Shown: positions 20,764-33,829 of the stretch, piece after piece
How positions within the stretch are numbered: position 1 is the first letter of the stretch
Layout of the letters: the number at the start of each line of letters is the position of its first letter
Assembly: GCF_014084125.1 (NCBI RefSeq)
Contig: NZ_CP048405.1
Span: 5,952,001-6,016,000, forward strand
Length of the DNA: 64,000 bases
Reading direction: 5' to 3'
Source: Streptacidiphilus sp. PB12-B1b
GTDB taxonomy: Bacteria > Actinomycetota > Actinomycetes > Streptomycetales > Streptomycetaceae
The notes under the pieces: model-generated
What the model was told of the DNA's origin: nothing
Databases searched by the model: none
What the model saw: only the letters and a program-made list of their open reading frames with translations
Program-made: the position numbers and the translations under genes

Positions 20764-20767
<4 letters not shown>
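19637..20767 (+). CDS. tal: Transaldolase
   Basis: 376 aa, the long actinobacterial form. [13 protein letters not shown] and the Schiff-base lysine K141 in [12 protein letters not shown] are clear, as is [13 protein letters not shown]. It transfers a dihydroxyacetone unit between sugar phosphates. A GAGGAGAAG ribosome site precedes the ATG. The stop overlaps the zwf start (GTGA). Confidence 0.96.
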
Positions 20768-22331
<1,564 letters not shown>

Positions 22332-22335
<4 letters not shown>

Positions 22336-23462
22336 AGATCGATCTAACGGACACCACCTCCAGCAAGATCAACTCCGGGCTGATCGACGCCCGCCGCTCG
22401 ATCGGCGCCGGGGCCGTCGGCATGGTCCTGACCCTGGTCATCGTCACCGACGAGGGCAGCGCCTACGACGCCCTGAAGGCGGCCGGGGAGGCCTCGCGCG
22501 AGCACCCCTCGCGCATCCTGGCCGTGATCAGCCGCCCGGGGCGCTCGCCCCGGGCCCGCGCCGAGGCGCGGCTGGACGCCGAGATCCGGGTCGGCTCCGA
22601 CGCGGGCACCGGCGAGACGGTGCTGCTGCGGCTGCACGGCGAGCTGGCCTCGCAGGCCCAGTCGGTCGTCCTGCCGCTGCTGCTGCCGGACGCCCCGGTG
22701 GTGGTCTGGTGGCCCGAGAACGCCCCGGAGAACCCGGCCAAGGACCCCCTGGGCGCGCTGGCCCAGCGCCGGATCACCGACGCCGTCTCGGCGGAGTCCC
22801 CGGTCGCGCAGCTGGCGACCCGGGCGGTCACCTACAGCCCCGGCGACACCGACCTGGCCTGGACCCGGATCACCCCCTGGCGCTCCATGCTGGCGGCCGC
22901 GCTGGACCAGCGGCACGCCGAGGTCGAGTCGGCGGTGGTCGAGGGCGAGTCGTACAACCCCAGCGCGGAACTGCTCGCGCTGTGGCTCGCCAGCCGGCTG
23001 AAGATCGACGTCGACCGGGTGGTCACCGACGGCCCGGGGCTGACCGCGGTCCGGCTGCGGACGGCCGGCGGCGACGTCACGCTGGACCGCAGCGACGGCC
23101 TGCTGGCCAAGCTCTCCATGCCCGACCAGCCGGACCGGATGGTGGCGCTGAAGCGCCGCGACACGGCCGAGCTGATCGCCGAGGAGCTGCGCCGGCTCGA
23201 CCCGGACGACATCTACGCGACCTCGGTCAAGTACGGCGTGGACAACCTGCACCAGGGCGCGGACGGTACGGAGACGGTCGAGGCCCCGGCGTCCGGGAGC
23301 CGGAAGAAGGCCCCGGAGAAGGCGTCGGAGAAGGGCTCGGACAAGTCCGAGGACAAGGCCGAGGAGAAGGCCCCCAAGCTGCCGCAGACCGGCCCGGTCG
23401 CCTCGGCGACCCGGACCAAGGCGGCGCCGAAGGCCGAGGGACGCAAGTCGGGCTCCTCATGA
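22332..23462 (+). CDS. opcA: Glucose-6-phosphate dehydrogenase assembly protein OpcA
   Basis: 376 aa. The folded part (to about residue 310) has the family segments LPLLLPDAPVVVWWPENAP and YNPSAELLALWLASRL. The last 65 residues form a Lys/Glu/Ala/Ser-rich tail (PEKASEKGSDKSEDKAEEK) that looks disordered. OpcA is required for proper Zwf oligomer formation in actinobacteria and cyanobacteria. It overlaps both neighbours by four bases. Confidence 0.94.
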
Positions 23463-24241
23463 CCGCCGCGCAGCTGGTCGTCCACCGCGACAAGGAGCTG
23501 ATGGCGCAGGCCGCGGCGGCCCGGCTGATCACCCGGATCGTCGACGCGCAGTCCGCGCGGGGCAGCGCCTCAGTGGTGCTGACCGGCGGGCGCAACGGCA
23601 ACGGGCTGCTGGCGGCGCTGGCCTCGTCCCCGGCCCGGGACGCGGTGGACTGGTCGCGGCTGGAGCTGTGGTGGGGTGACGAGCGGTTCCTGCCCGAGGG
23701 CGATCCGGAGCGCAACGACACCCAGGCCCGGGCGGAGCTGCTGGACGCGGTGGGGCTGGACCCGGCCCGGGTGCACCCGATGCCGGCGTCGGACGGCCCG
23801 GACGGCGACGACCCGGAGGCGGCGGCGGAACGTTACGCCGCCGAGCTGGCGAAGGCGTGCGGGCCCGGCGACCATGCCGGGGTGCCGTCCTTCGACGTGC
23901 TGCTGCTGGGCGTCGGCCCGGACACCCACATCGCCTCGCTGTTCCCGGAGCTCCCGGGCGTCCGCGAGACCGCGCTCACCGTCGTCGGTGTGCGCGGGGC
24001 GCCCAAGCCGCCGCCGACGCGGATCTCGCTGACCCTCCCGGCGATCCGGGCGGCCCGCGAGGTGTGGCTGCTGGCGGCGGGCGAGGACAAGGCCGAGGCG
24101 GTCGCCCTGGCACTGTCCGAGCCCGGCGAGATCCAGGCCCCGGCCTCCGGCGCGCGCGGTCAGCAGCGCACGCTGTGGCTGCTGGACAGGGCCGCGGCGG
24201 CCAAGCTCCCGCCGCAGCTCTACCCCCCGGCCTCGGCCTGA
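23459..24241 (+). CDS. pgl: 6-phosphogluconolactonase
   Basis: 260 aa, DevB/Pgl type. The sugar-phosphate isomerase-like motifs VVLTGGRNGNGLL, WWGDERFLPEGDPERND and FDVLLLGVGPDTHIASLFP are present. It hydrolyses the lactone made by Zwf. Last gene of the operon, ending at a strong bidirectional terminator. In Streptomyces coelicolor a pgi gene lies between this gene and rbpA; it is absent here. Confidence 0.94.
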   Translation: MTAAQLVVHRDKELMAQAAAARLITRIVDAQSARGSASVVLTGGRNGNGLLAALASSPARDAVDWSRLELWWGDERFLPEGDPERNDTQARAELLDAVGLDPARVHPMPASDGPDGDDPEAAAERYAAELAKACGPGDHAGVPSFDVLLLGVGPDTHIASLFPELPGVRETALTVVGVRGAPKPPPTRISLTLPAIRAAREVWLLAAGEDKAEAVALALSEPGEIQAPASGARGQQRTLWLLDRAAAAKLPPQLYPPASA

Positions 24242-24247
24242 CCGCGA

Positions 24248-24292
24248 CGCCGACGGCCCCGCACCCCTCGTCGGGGAGCGGGGCCGTCGGCG
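24248..24292. terminator. Bidirectional terminator between pgl and rbpA
   Basis: A perfect 15-bp stem (CGCCGACGGCCCCGC with its complement at 24278-24292) has a 15-base loop that can itself pair CCC with GGG. It serves the two convergent genes. Confidence 0.88.
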
Positions 24293-24317
24293 TTCCGTAC
24301 GGCTGTGCGGGCTGCGG

Positions 24318-24653
24318 CTAGACCTCGCCGCGGAGCTTGGCCAGGGCCTCGGCGAGGATGGCCTCGCCGTCGGCGTCGCTGCGGCGCTCGCGGACGTACG
24401 CGAGGTGCGTCTTGTACGGCTCGGTGCGCGGCGGCGCCGGGGGGTTCTCCTCGTCCGGGCCCGCCGGGAATCCGCAGCGGGGGCAGTCCCAGGTCTCCGG
24501 GATCTGCGCGTCGGAGGCGAAGGACGGACGGGTCTCGTGCCCGTTGGCACACCAGAAGGAGATCCGCAGCCGAGGGGCGGACTCGCCGCGCTCGGCCTCG
24601 CCCATGGGTCCTGCGCCGACCCTGCTGCCACGGATAGCGTTGCCACTTGCCAC
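24318..24653 (-). CDS. rbpA: RNA polymerase-binding protein RbpA
   Basis: 111 aa. Core with SFWCANGHETRPSF and TWDCPRCGFPAG, whose Cys and His residues bind zinc in many relatives, then the basic linker and the sigma-interacting C-terminal domain KTHLAYVRERRSDADGEAILAEALAKLRG. RbpA stabilises the open complex with the principal sigma factor HrdB. I set the start at GTG 24653 (VASGNAIRGSRVG), preceded by CAGGGAG; the longer upstream frame is noise. Confidence 0.94.
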   Translation of the reverse strand: MASGNAIRGSRVGAGPMGEAERGESAPRLRISFWCANGHETRPSFASDAQIPETWDCPRCGFPAGPDEENPPAPPRTEPYKTHLAYVRERRSDADGEAILAEALAKLRGEV

Positions 24654-24960
24654 AGTGTGACTCCCTGCGTGATGGTGCAATGCGTAGGCCACCTGGGAGT
24701 TCCCCGCGCTGTGAAGCCCGGCCCCCGCGGTGTTCCGGCCGCCCCCGCAGGCTGTGGACCGCCGACGGGCACGTACCGGCCCACGGACCGCATGGGTACG
24801 CTCCGTGACCGGCACTGACGACAACAGCCACCATGATAGGCGGCCGGGCGACGCCCCGTCAGTTGTCACCCGGACGGGACGGCCCGAACCGCCCGGCCCA
24901 GCGGGCACGCTGGGCGGGCACGGCCGTCACCGGGCCTTCGTCAGCCCTTCTCGGCCTTCG
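24654..24960. other. Intergenic region upstream of rbpA
   Basis: Roughly 300 bases without a convincing gene. On the minus strand GGAAC followed by 18 bases and TTG (about 24715 down to 24690) is reminiscent of the SigR consensus GGAAT-N18-GTT known at rbpA, but the match is imperfect. The right end holds 20-bp repeats copied from the secG tail. Confidence 0.35.
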
Positions 24961-24985
24961 TCAGCCGTTCTTGGCCTTCATCAGC
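24933..24985. repeat. 20-bp tandem repeat duplicating the secG 3' end
   Basis: Units start GGCCTTCGTCAGCCCTTCTC (24933), GGCCTTCGTCAGCCGTTCTT (24953) and GGCCTTCATCAGCAG (24973). The true secG stop (TCA on the + strand at 24961) is in the second unit; the first carries an equivalent stop. Confidence 0.8.
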
Positions 24986-25200
24986 AGCGACAGGATGACG
25001 ATGCAGGCGAACCAGCCGACGCCCATGAAGATGGTGATGCGGTCCAGGTTGCGCTCGGCCACGGCGGAGCCGCCGCCGGTGGAGGACACGCCGCCACCGA
25101 ACATGTCCGACAGGCCGCCGCCCTTGCCCTTGTGGAGCAGGACCAGGACGACCATCATCACGCTGAAGAAGATCAACGCGATCGAGAAGCCGAGGATCAC
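24961..25200 (-). CDS. secG: SecG, preprotein translocase subunit
   Basis: 79 aa with two membrane helices (LGFSIALIFFSVMMVVLVL and ITIFMGVGWFACIVILSLLM) joined by the conserved cytoplasmic loop HKGKGGGLSDMFGGG. Minor subunit of the SecYEG channel. Start GTG at 25200 matches the usual length; the frame upstream is unconserved. Position just after tpiA is standard in actinobacteria. Confidence 0.93.
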   Translation of the reverse strand: MILGFSIALIFFSVMMVVLVLLHKGKGGGLSDMFGGGVSSTGGGSAVAERNLDRITIFMGVGWFACIVILSLLMKAKNG

Positions 25201-25342
25201 GGCGGAACCAATCTCTTGTGTGGATGCTTGGCGTTGCTGCGGGTGGTGCGGGTGGTGCTCGGTGCTGCCGGCCCCGCGCGGCAGGGCCGGAGCAGCGGCA
25301 CCCGCCACTGCTCCGGCCCTAGACTACGACGGGAAGGGTCCG

Positions 25343-26146
<804 letters not shown>

Positions 26147-26149
26147 CTC

Positions 26150-27355
26150 TCAGTTCTCCAGTGCGGCGAGGCCGGGGAGGGTCTTGCCCTCCAGGTATTC
26201 GAGGCTGGCGCCGCCACCCGTCGAGATGTGGCCGAACGTCTTCTCGTCGAATCCCAGGATGCGCACGGCGGCGGCCGAGTCGCCACCGCCGACCACGGAG
26301 AAGGCGTCGCCCTCGGACAGCGCCCGGGCCACGGCGCGGGTGCCCTCGGCGAAGGCCGGGTGCTCGAAGACGCCCATCGGGCCGTTCCAGAAGACGGTGC
26401 GGGCGTCCGCCAGCTTGGCCGCGAACAGCTCGCAGGAGGCCGGGCCGATGTCCAGGCCGCCCTTGCCGGCCGGCATGGCGTCGGCGGGGACGACCTCGAA
26501 GTCCTCGACCGGGGCCTGCGCCTTCAGGTCGGGGAAGCTGCCGGAGACGGCGGCGTCGACCGGCAGGACGAACTCCACGCCGTTCTTCTCGGCACGCTCC
26601 AGGTACTCCAGCACGGTCGGGATCTGGTCGGCCTGCAGCAGGCTGCTGCCGACCTCGTAGCCCTTGGCGGCGAGGAAGGTGAAGGCCATGCCGCCGCCGA
26701 TGAGGATGCGGTCGGCCTTGCCGAGCAGGTTGTCGATCACACCCAGCTTGTCGGAGACCTTGGAGCCGCCCAGCACCACCACGTACGGGCGCTCGACCTC
26801 CTCGGTGAGGCGCTTGAGCACGGCCACCTCGGCCGCGATCAGCAGGCCCACCGCGTGCGGCAGCCGGGCCGGGAGGTCGTACACCGAGGCGTGCTTGCGG
26901 TGGACCGCGCCGAAGCCGTCGCCGACGTACAGGTCGGCGAGGGAGGCCAGGCTGTCCGCGAAGGCGCCGCGCTCGGCGTCGTCCTTGCTGGTCTCGCCCG
27001 GGTTGAAGCGGAGGTTCTCCAGCAGCACGACCTGGCCGTCGGCGAGGGCGTCCACGGCGCCGCGGGCGCTGTCGCCCACGGTGTCGGCGGCGAAGACCAC
27101 CTCCTGGCCGAGGATCTCACCGAGCCGGACGGCCACCGGGGCCAGGCTGAACTGCGGGTCGGGCTTGCCCTTGGGGCGGCCCAGGTGCGAGGCGACGATC
27201 ACCCGGGCGCCCGCGGCGACCAGCTTGGCGAGGGTCGGGGCGACGGCGCGGATCCGGCCGTCGTCGGTGATGGTGGTGCCGGACAGCGGCACATTGAGGT
27301 CGGCGCGGACGAATACCCGCTTGCCGGCGACGTCGAGGTCGTCGATGGTCTGCAC
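26150..27355 (-). CDS. pgk: Phosphoglycerate kinase
   Basis: 401 aa. RADLNVPLSG at the N-terminus, ASHLGRPKGKPD, GGSKVSDKLGVIDNLL and the C-terminal nucleotide motif VVGGGDSAAAV are clear. It makes ATP from 1,3-bisphosphoglycerate. GTG start at 27355 with AGGAG eight bases upstream. Confidence 0.96.
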   Translation of the reverse strand: MQTIDDLDVAGKRVFVRADLNVPLSGTTITDDGRIRAVAPTLAKLVAAGARVIVASHLGRPKGKPDPQFSLAPVAVRLGEILGQEVVFAADTVGDSARGAVDALADGQVVLLENLRFNPGETSKDDAERGAFADSLASLADLYVGDGFGAVHRKHASVYDLPARLPHAVGLLIAAEVAVLKRLTEEVERPYVVVLGGSKVSDKLGVIDNLLGKADRILIGGGMAFTFLAAKGYEVGSSLLQADQIPTVLEYLERAEKNGVEFVLPVDAAVSGSFPDLKAQAPVEDFEVVPADAMPAGKGGLDIGPASCELFAAKLADARTVFWNGPMGVFEHPAFAEGTRAVARALSEGDAFSVVGGGDSAAAVRILGFDEKTFGHISTGGGASLEYLEGKTLPGLAALEN

Positions 27356-27466
27356 GGTCTGGAAGCTCCTGTGGGAGGAAGGGACGGCGGAGTGGGGTCG
27401 CAGGCACGCAGGCAGGGCCCGGACGCCCGTCCGGACCCTGCCCTCAGCTCACCTGTGCTGTGCTCG

Positions 27467-28546
<1,080 letters not shown>

Positions 28547-28707
28547 CTACCCCGCGAGCGTGGCGTAGAGCACATCAGGCTTGCCCCGGAACCGCGTGCC
28601 GACGGCCCCGCGCCCGGCCCGCGCGGGGCCGGTCACGACCCCTGCCGGACCGACGCCGTTGCCCGGCAGGGCCGTTGCGGAGCCGGCCGGCCCCGGGGCG
28701 GCGCCCG

Positions 28708-29693
28708 TCAGCCGGCGACCATCTCCTCGGCCTCCGACAGGTTGTGCTCGGTGCTGGGCAGCCCCAGCTCGGACGCCCGCTTGTCGGCCATCGCCAGCAG
28801 CCGCCGGATCCGGCCCGCGACCGCGTCCTTGGTCAGCGGCGGATCCGCCAGCGAGCCCAGCTCCTCCAGCGACGCCTGCTTGTGCTCCATCCGCAGCCGG
28901 CCCGCCGCCGCCAGGTGCTCGGGGACCTCCTCGCCGAGGATCTCCAGCGCCCGCTGCACCCGGGCCCCGGCCGCGACCGCCGCCCGCGCCGAGCGGCGCA
29001 GGTTGGCGTCGTCGAAGTTGGCCAGCCGGTTGGCCGTCGCCCGGACCTCGCGGCGCATCCGCCGCTCCTCCCAGGCCAGCACCGACTCGTGCGCGCCCAG
29101 CCGGGTCAGCAGCGCGCCGATCGCGTCGCCGTCCCGGATCACCACCCGGTCCACCCCGCGCACCTCGCGGGCCTTGGCCGGGATGCCCAGCCGCCGGGCC
29201 GCGCCGACCAGGGCCAGCGCCGCCTCCGAACCGGGGCAGGTGACCTCCAGCGAGGAGGACCTGCCGGGCTCGGTGAGCGAGCCGTGCGCCAGGAACGCCC
29301 CGCGCCACGCCGCCTCGGCGTCGCAGGTCGCCCCGGACACCACCGCCGGGGGAGACCCCGGATGGGGCGCCCGCGCCCGTCCACCAGACCCGTCTGCCGG
29401 GCCAGCAGTTCGCCGTCCTTCACCACCCGCACCACGTACCGGCTGCCGCGCCGCAGACCGCCGGGGGCCATCACCACCAGCTCCGAGGAGTGTCCGAAGA
29501 TCTCCAGCAGATCCTTGCGCAGTCGCCGTGCCGCGACTCCGGTGTCCAGCTCCGCCTCGATCACGATGCGTCCGCTCACAATGTGCAGACCGCCCGCGAA
29601 CCGCAGGATCGCCGACACCTCCGCCTTGCGGCAGCATGCCCGGGTGACGGGGAGCCGGCTGATTTCGTCCTTCACCGCTGCCGTCATCGCCAT
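28708..29693 (-). pseudogene. whiA: whiA, sporulation regulator, interrupted by an apparent one-base frameshift
   Basis: The N-terminal part reads [20 protein letters not shown] to [13 protein letters not shown] in one frame (29693 to about 29350); the rest, [21 protein letters not shown] to the end, is in another frame (to 28708). The span is 986 bases, one short of a multiple of three. The break is at a run of five G at 29348-29352; a sixth would restore GLPPAVVSG and a 328-aa WhiA. WhiA (LAGLIDADG-like domain plus HTH, visible as [22 protein letters not shown]) is needed for sporulation septation. Everything else is well conserved, so a sequencing error is as likely as a real mutation. Confidence 0.9.
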
Positions 29694-30703
29694 GGCGCGA
29701 TCCTTCCATGCGTTCTGAAGATCCGGTCGTACGCGGCGGCCAGAAGCTCCGGGTCGTGTCGCCCGGAGGGCTGCCCGGCGGCGTCGGGCACCGAGACGTC
29801 GTCGAGCACGAGTTCGGCCCCGAGACGCTTGGCCGCGCTGCGCAGCGCCTCCGGATCGGCCACCGCGGCCTTGTCGGCCAGAACGAAGTCCACGCCCAGC
29901 TCCGGCGCGTGCTCCTGGAACACCTCCAGGTGCCGCTGCGGCGAGAAGCCCTCGGTCTCGCCGGGCTGGGCAACCAGGTTGAGCGCCAGGACCTTTCGGC
30001 CCCGGGTCTCGACCAGCGCGGTGCGCAGCTGCGGCACCATCAGGTGCGGCAGCACGCTGGTGAACCAGGAGCCCGGGCCGAGCACCACCCAGTCCGCGTC
30101 CAGCACCGCGGCGACCGCCTCCGGCGCCGCCGGAGGGTCCTGCGGCAGCAGCCGCACCGCCTCCACCTCGCCCGGGGTGACCGCGACTTCGGCCTGCCCG
30201 CGGACGGTGTCCAGCCGGTCCGGGTGGGCCGGGTCCAGGCCGCGCACGCTGGCCTCGATGTCCAGCGGCACCGCCGACATCGGCAGCACCCGGCCGTGCG
30301 CGCCGAGCAGCCGGCCGACGTACTCCAGCGCCTCGACCGGATCGCCCAACTTCTCCCACAGGGCCACGATCAGCAGATTGCCCACCGCGTGGCCGTGCAG
30401 GTCGCCGTCGCTCTGGAACCGGTGCTGGATCACCTCGGACCAGGTCCGGCCCCACTCGTCGTCCCCGCACAGCGCGGCCAGCGCCTTGCGCAGGTCGCCC
30501 GGGGGCAGCACGCCCAACTCGGCGCGCAGCCGACCGCTGGAGCCGCCGTCGTCGGCCACGGTGACCACGGCCGTCAGCCCGCCGGTGAGCCGGCGCAGCG
30601 CCGACAGGGAGGCGGACAGTCCCTGGCCGCCGCCCAGTGCCGTGATCCTCGGGGCCCCGCGACGGCGGCGGGTCTGCCGCCCACCCATGATGTGTGACGC
30701 CAC
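29684..30703 (-). CDS. yvcK: YvcK/CofD-like protein (gluconeogenesis factor family)
   Basis: 339 aa. N-terminal nucleotide-binding motif [14 protein letters not shown], then [27 protein letters not shown] and [15 protein letters not shown]. YvcK binds UDP-sugars and affects cell-wall/carbon balance in Bacillus and Mycobacterium. It overlaps the whiA start by 10 bases and lies in the conserved rapZ-yvcK-whiA order. Confidence 0.93.
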   Translation of the reverse strand: MASHIMGGRQTRRRRGAPRITALGGGQGLSASLSALRRLTGGLTAVVTVADDGGSSGRLRAELGVLPPGDLRKALAALCGDDEWGRTWSEVIQHRFQSDGDLHGHAVGNLLIVALWEKLGDPVEALEYVGRLLGAHGRVLPMSAVPLDIEASVRGLDPAHPDRLDTVRGQAEVAVTPGEVEAVRLLPQDPPAAPEAVAAVLDADWVVLGPGSWFTSVLPHLMVPQLRTALVETRGRKVLALNLVAQPGETEGFSPQRHLEVFQEHAPELGVDFVLADKAAVADPEALRSAAKRLGAELVLDDVSVPDAAGQPSGRHDPELLAAAYDRIFRTHGRIAPWR

Positions 30704-30732
30704 CCGTGCCCCTCTGCTGATCTGCCGTGCGG

Positions 30733-31671
30733 CTACTCGCGGCCCATGTCGCGGTGCACCAGGACAGTCTCCAGTCCGTCGGCGATCAGGCGCTTGGCCA
30801 GACGCTCCGACATGGCGACACTGCGGTGCTTGCCTCCGGTGCAGCCTACGGCAAGTGTCATATAGCGCTTGCCCTCCCGGCGGTAGCCCTCGGTGACGAT
30901 GCGCAGCAGATCGGCGTACTGGTCCAGGAACTCCTTGGCCCCGGGCTGGTCGAAGACGTAGCGGGCGACCTCCTCGTCGGTGCCGGTGCGGGAGCGCAGC
31001 TCGGGCACCCAGTGCGGGTTGGGCAGGAACCGGCAGTCGACGACCAGGTCGGCGTCGACCGGCAGCCCGTACTTGAAGCCGAAGGACATGACCGTGGCCC
31101 GCAGTTGCGGCTCCTGGTCGTCGGAGAACTGGGCGTCCATCTTGGCGCGCAGCTCATGGACGTTCAGGCTGGAGGTGTCGATCACCAGGTCGGCCTCGCC
31201 GCGCAGGTCCCGCAGCAGGGTGCGCTCCTGGGCGATGCCGTCCACGATGCGGGCGTCGCCCTGCAACGGGTGCGGGCGGCGGACGCTCTCGAAACGGCGG
31301 ACCAGGGCGTCGTCCGAGGCCTCCAGGAAGACCACCCGGAGCCGGACGCCGCGCCGTTCCAGATCCTCCAGCGAGGCCAGCAGGTCGTCGAAGAAACTGC
31401 GGCCGCGGACGTCCACCACGGCCCCTATCCGGGCCACCGCGCCCTGCGAGCGCGCACCGAGGTCGACCATGGTCGGTATCAGCGACGGCGGCAGGTTGTC
31501 CACGACGAACCAGCCGAGGTCCTCCAGGCACTTGGCGGCCGTGCTGCGGCCGGCGCCGGACATGCCGGAGATGATCACCAGCTCGGGCACCGTCCCCGAT
31601 GCCTCGGGGGTACAGCCGGACGGGCCGCCGCCGGGGGCGGGGCCGCTGGGGGCACTACCGGACACGCTCAC
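30733..31671 (-). CDS. rapZ: RapZ-family nucleotide-binding protein
   Basis: 312 aa. Walker [13 protein letters not shown] near residue 34 and the C-terminal RapZ domain ([49 protein letters not shown]). In E. coli RapZ adapts sRNA decay to glucosamine-6-phosphate; in actinobacteria the role is not settled. The first 30 residues are a Pro/Gly/Ser-rich extension. The start overlaps the uvrC stop by four bases. Confidence 0.94.
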   Translation of the reverse strand: MSVSGSAPSGPAPGGGPSGCTPEASGTVPELVIISGMSGAGRSTAAKCLEDLGWFVVDNLPPSLIPTMVDLGARSQGAVARIGAVVDVRGRSFFDDLLASLEDLERRGVRLRVVFLEASDDALVRRFESVRRPHPLQGDARIVDGIAQERTLLRDLRGEADLVIDTSSLNVHELRAKMDAQFSDDQEPQLRATVMSFGFKYGLPVDADLVVDCRFLPNPHWVPELRSRTGTDEEVARYVFDQPGAKEFLDQYADLLRIVTEGYRREGKRYMTLAVGCTGGKHRSVAMSERLAKRLIADGLETVLVHRDMGRE

Positions 31672-33677
31672 TTCTCATCCCCGCTTTCGGTCGCATCAGT
31701 ACAGACAACGCTCGCGGGTGCCTGCGGCTTCCCTGTGTCACCCGCATGAGTGACATCACCCCCGATGATCTCCCCGGTGGCCGTGTTGACCGAGGGAGCG
31801 GCGGGTGTCCTGGAGGCCAACGCTGCGGCAACAGCCTCCGCCGTGCGCCTGCCGACGCCGGGGACCTCGCAGATCTCCTCGACCGTCGCCGCCTTCAGCC
31901 GCTTCAGCGAGCCGAAGTGCTTCAGCAGCGCCTGCCGGCGGCTCTCGCCGAGGCCGGGGACGTCGTCCAGGCCGCCCGTGGTGAGCCGCTTGGCGCGCTT
32001 CTGCCGCTGGTAGGCGATGGCGAAGCGGTGCGCCTCGTCGCGGACCCGTTGCAGCAGGTACAGGCCCTCGCTGCTGCGGGGCAGCACCACCGGATCGTCC
32101 TCCCCCGGCAGCCAGACCTCCTCCAGCCGCTTGGCCAGGCCGCACAGGGCGACGTCGGTGACGCCCAGCTCCATCAGCGCCCGCTGCGCGGCCGCCACCT
32201 GCGGCTCGCCGCCGTCGACCACGATCAGCTGCGGGGGGTAGGCGAAGCGGCGCGGGCGGCCGGTCTCCTCGTCCCGCTCGGCGGGCTGCTCGGTGTGCCG
32301 GAACCGGCGGGTGATCACCTCGTGCATGGACCGGACGTCGTCCTGGCCCTCGAAGCCCTTGATGGCGAAGCGGCGGTACTCGCTCTTGCGGGCCAGGCCG
32401 TCCTCGAACACCACCATGGAGGCCACCACGTCCTGCCCCTGGAGGTGCGAGATGTCGTAGCACTCGATCCGCAGCGGCGCGGTGTCCAGGCCCAGCGCGT
32501 CGGCGATCTCCTGGAGCGCGACGCTGCGGGTGGTCAGGTCCGAGGCCCGCTTGGTCTTGTGCAGCGCCAGCGCCTGGGCGGCGTTGCGGCCCACGGTCAC
32601 CATCAGCTCGCGCTTGTCGCCGCGCTGCGGGATGCGCAGGTCCACCCGGCTGCCCCGGCGGCCGGCCAGCCACTCGGCGATCGGCTCGACCGGCTCGGGC
32701 AGCGCCGGGACCAGCACCTCGCGCGGCACCGCCTCGCCGCTCTCCTCGCCGTACAACTGCAGCAGGGCGTGCTCGACCAGCCCGGCGGTGTCGACGTTCT
32801 CGACCTTGTCGGTGACCCAGCCGCGCTGGCCGCGCACCCGGCCGCCGCGCACGTGGAAGATCTGCACGGCCGCCTCCAACTCGTCCTCGGCGACGGCCAG
32901 CAGGTCGGCATCGGTGCCGTCGGCCAGGACGACGGCGTTCTTCTCCATGGCGCGGCGCAGCGCCTCCATGTCGTCCCGCAGCCGCCCGGCGCGTTCGTAC
33001 TCCATCTCGGCGGCGGCGGCCTTCATCTCCTGCTCCAGCCGGCGCAGGTAGGCGCCGGTCCGCCCGGCCATGAAGTCGCAGAACTCCTCGGCGAGTTCGC
33101 GGTGCTCCTCGGGCGAGATCCGGCCGACGCAGGGCGCCGAGCACTTGCCGATGTAGCCCAGCAGGCAGGGCCGGCCCACCTGCTCCGCCCGTTTGAACAC
33201 CCCGGTGGAGCAGGTCCGCACCGGGAACACCCGGAGCATCAGGTCGACGGTCTCGCGGATCGCCCAGGCGTGGCCGTACGGGCCGAAGTAGCGCACCCCG
33301 CGCTTCTTCGGCCCGCGCATCACCTGGACCCGCGGGAACTCCTCGTTCAGCGTGACCGCCAGCGACGGGTAGCTCTTGTCGTCGCGGTACTTGACGTTGA
33401 AGCGCGGGTCGAATTCCTTGATCCAGCTGTACTCCAGCTGCAGCGCCTCGACCTCGGTGCCGACCACCGTCCACTCGACGGAGGCGGCCGTGGTGACCAT
33501 CTGCCTGGTCCGGGGGTGCAGGTTGGCCAGGTCCTGGAAGTAGCTGCTGAGCCTGGGCCGCAGGCTCTTGGCCTTGCCGACGTAGATCACCCGGGAGTCG
33601 GCGTCACGGAACTTGTAGACGCCCGGCGAGGCCGGGATCTGCCCGGGCGCGGGGCGGTAGGTGGACGGGTCGGCCAT
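31668..33677 (-). CDS. uvrC: Excinuclease ABC subunit C
   Basis: 669 aa. GIY-YIG nuclease at the N-terminus ([21 protein letters not shown]), a Cys-rich iron-sulfur-like segment ([20 protein letters not shown]), a UVR motif near residue 210, an RNase H-like nuclease domain ([23 protein letters not shown]) and C-terminal helix-hairpin-helix repeats ([18 protein letters not shown]). It makes the incisions in nucleotide excision repair. Confidence 0.96.
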   Translation of the reverse strand: MADPSTYRPAPGQIPASPGVYKFRDADSRVIYVGKAKSLRPRLSSYFQDLANLHPRTRQMVTTAASVEWTVVGTEVEALQLEYSWIKEFDPRFNVKYRDDKSYPSLAVTLNEEFPRVQVMRGPKKRGVRYFGPYGHAWAIRETVDLMLRVFPVRTCSTGVFKRAEQVGRPCLLGYIGKCSAPCVGRISPEEHRELAEEFCDFMAGRTGAYLRRLEQEMKAAAAEMEYERAGRLRDDMEALRRAMEKNAVVLADGTDADLLAVAEDELEAAVQIFHVRGGRVRGQRGWVTDKVENVDTAGLVEHALLQLYGEESGEAVPREVLVPALPEPVEPIAEWLAGRRGSRVDLRIPQRGDKRELMVTVGRNAAQALALHKTKRASDLTTRSVALQEIADALGLDTAPLRIECYDISHLQGQDVVASMVVFEDGLARKSEYRRFAIKGFEGQDDVRSMHEVITRRFRHTEQPAERDEETGRPRRFAYPPQLIVVDGGEPQVAAAQRALMELGVTDVALCGLAKRLEEVWLPGEDDPVVLPRSSEGLYLLQRVRDEAHRFAIAYQRQKRAKRLTTGGLDDVPGLGESRRQALLKHFGSLKRLKAATVEEICEVPGVGRRTAEAVAAALASRTPAAPSVNTATGEIIGGDVTHAGDTGKPQAPASVVCTDATESGDEK

Positions 33678-33829
33678 CAGGACACCCCCGCCCGGCGCAC
33701 ACGAGTTCGTGACATGCGAGTACTCCCCTGGAGACGGAGGTGCCGAGTTACTGAAACACTAGCGCCCGGCTACGACAGGGCGTCGGGCTCGCGGCCGACC
33801 CGTGGCCCCGGCCCCCGCGGCGGCGGCCG

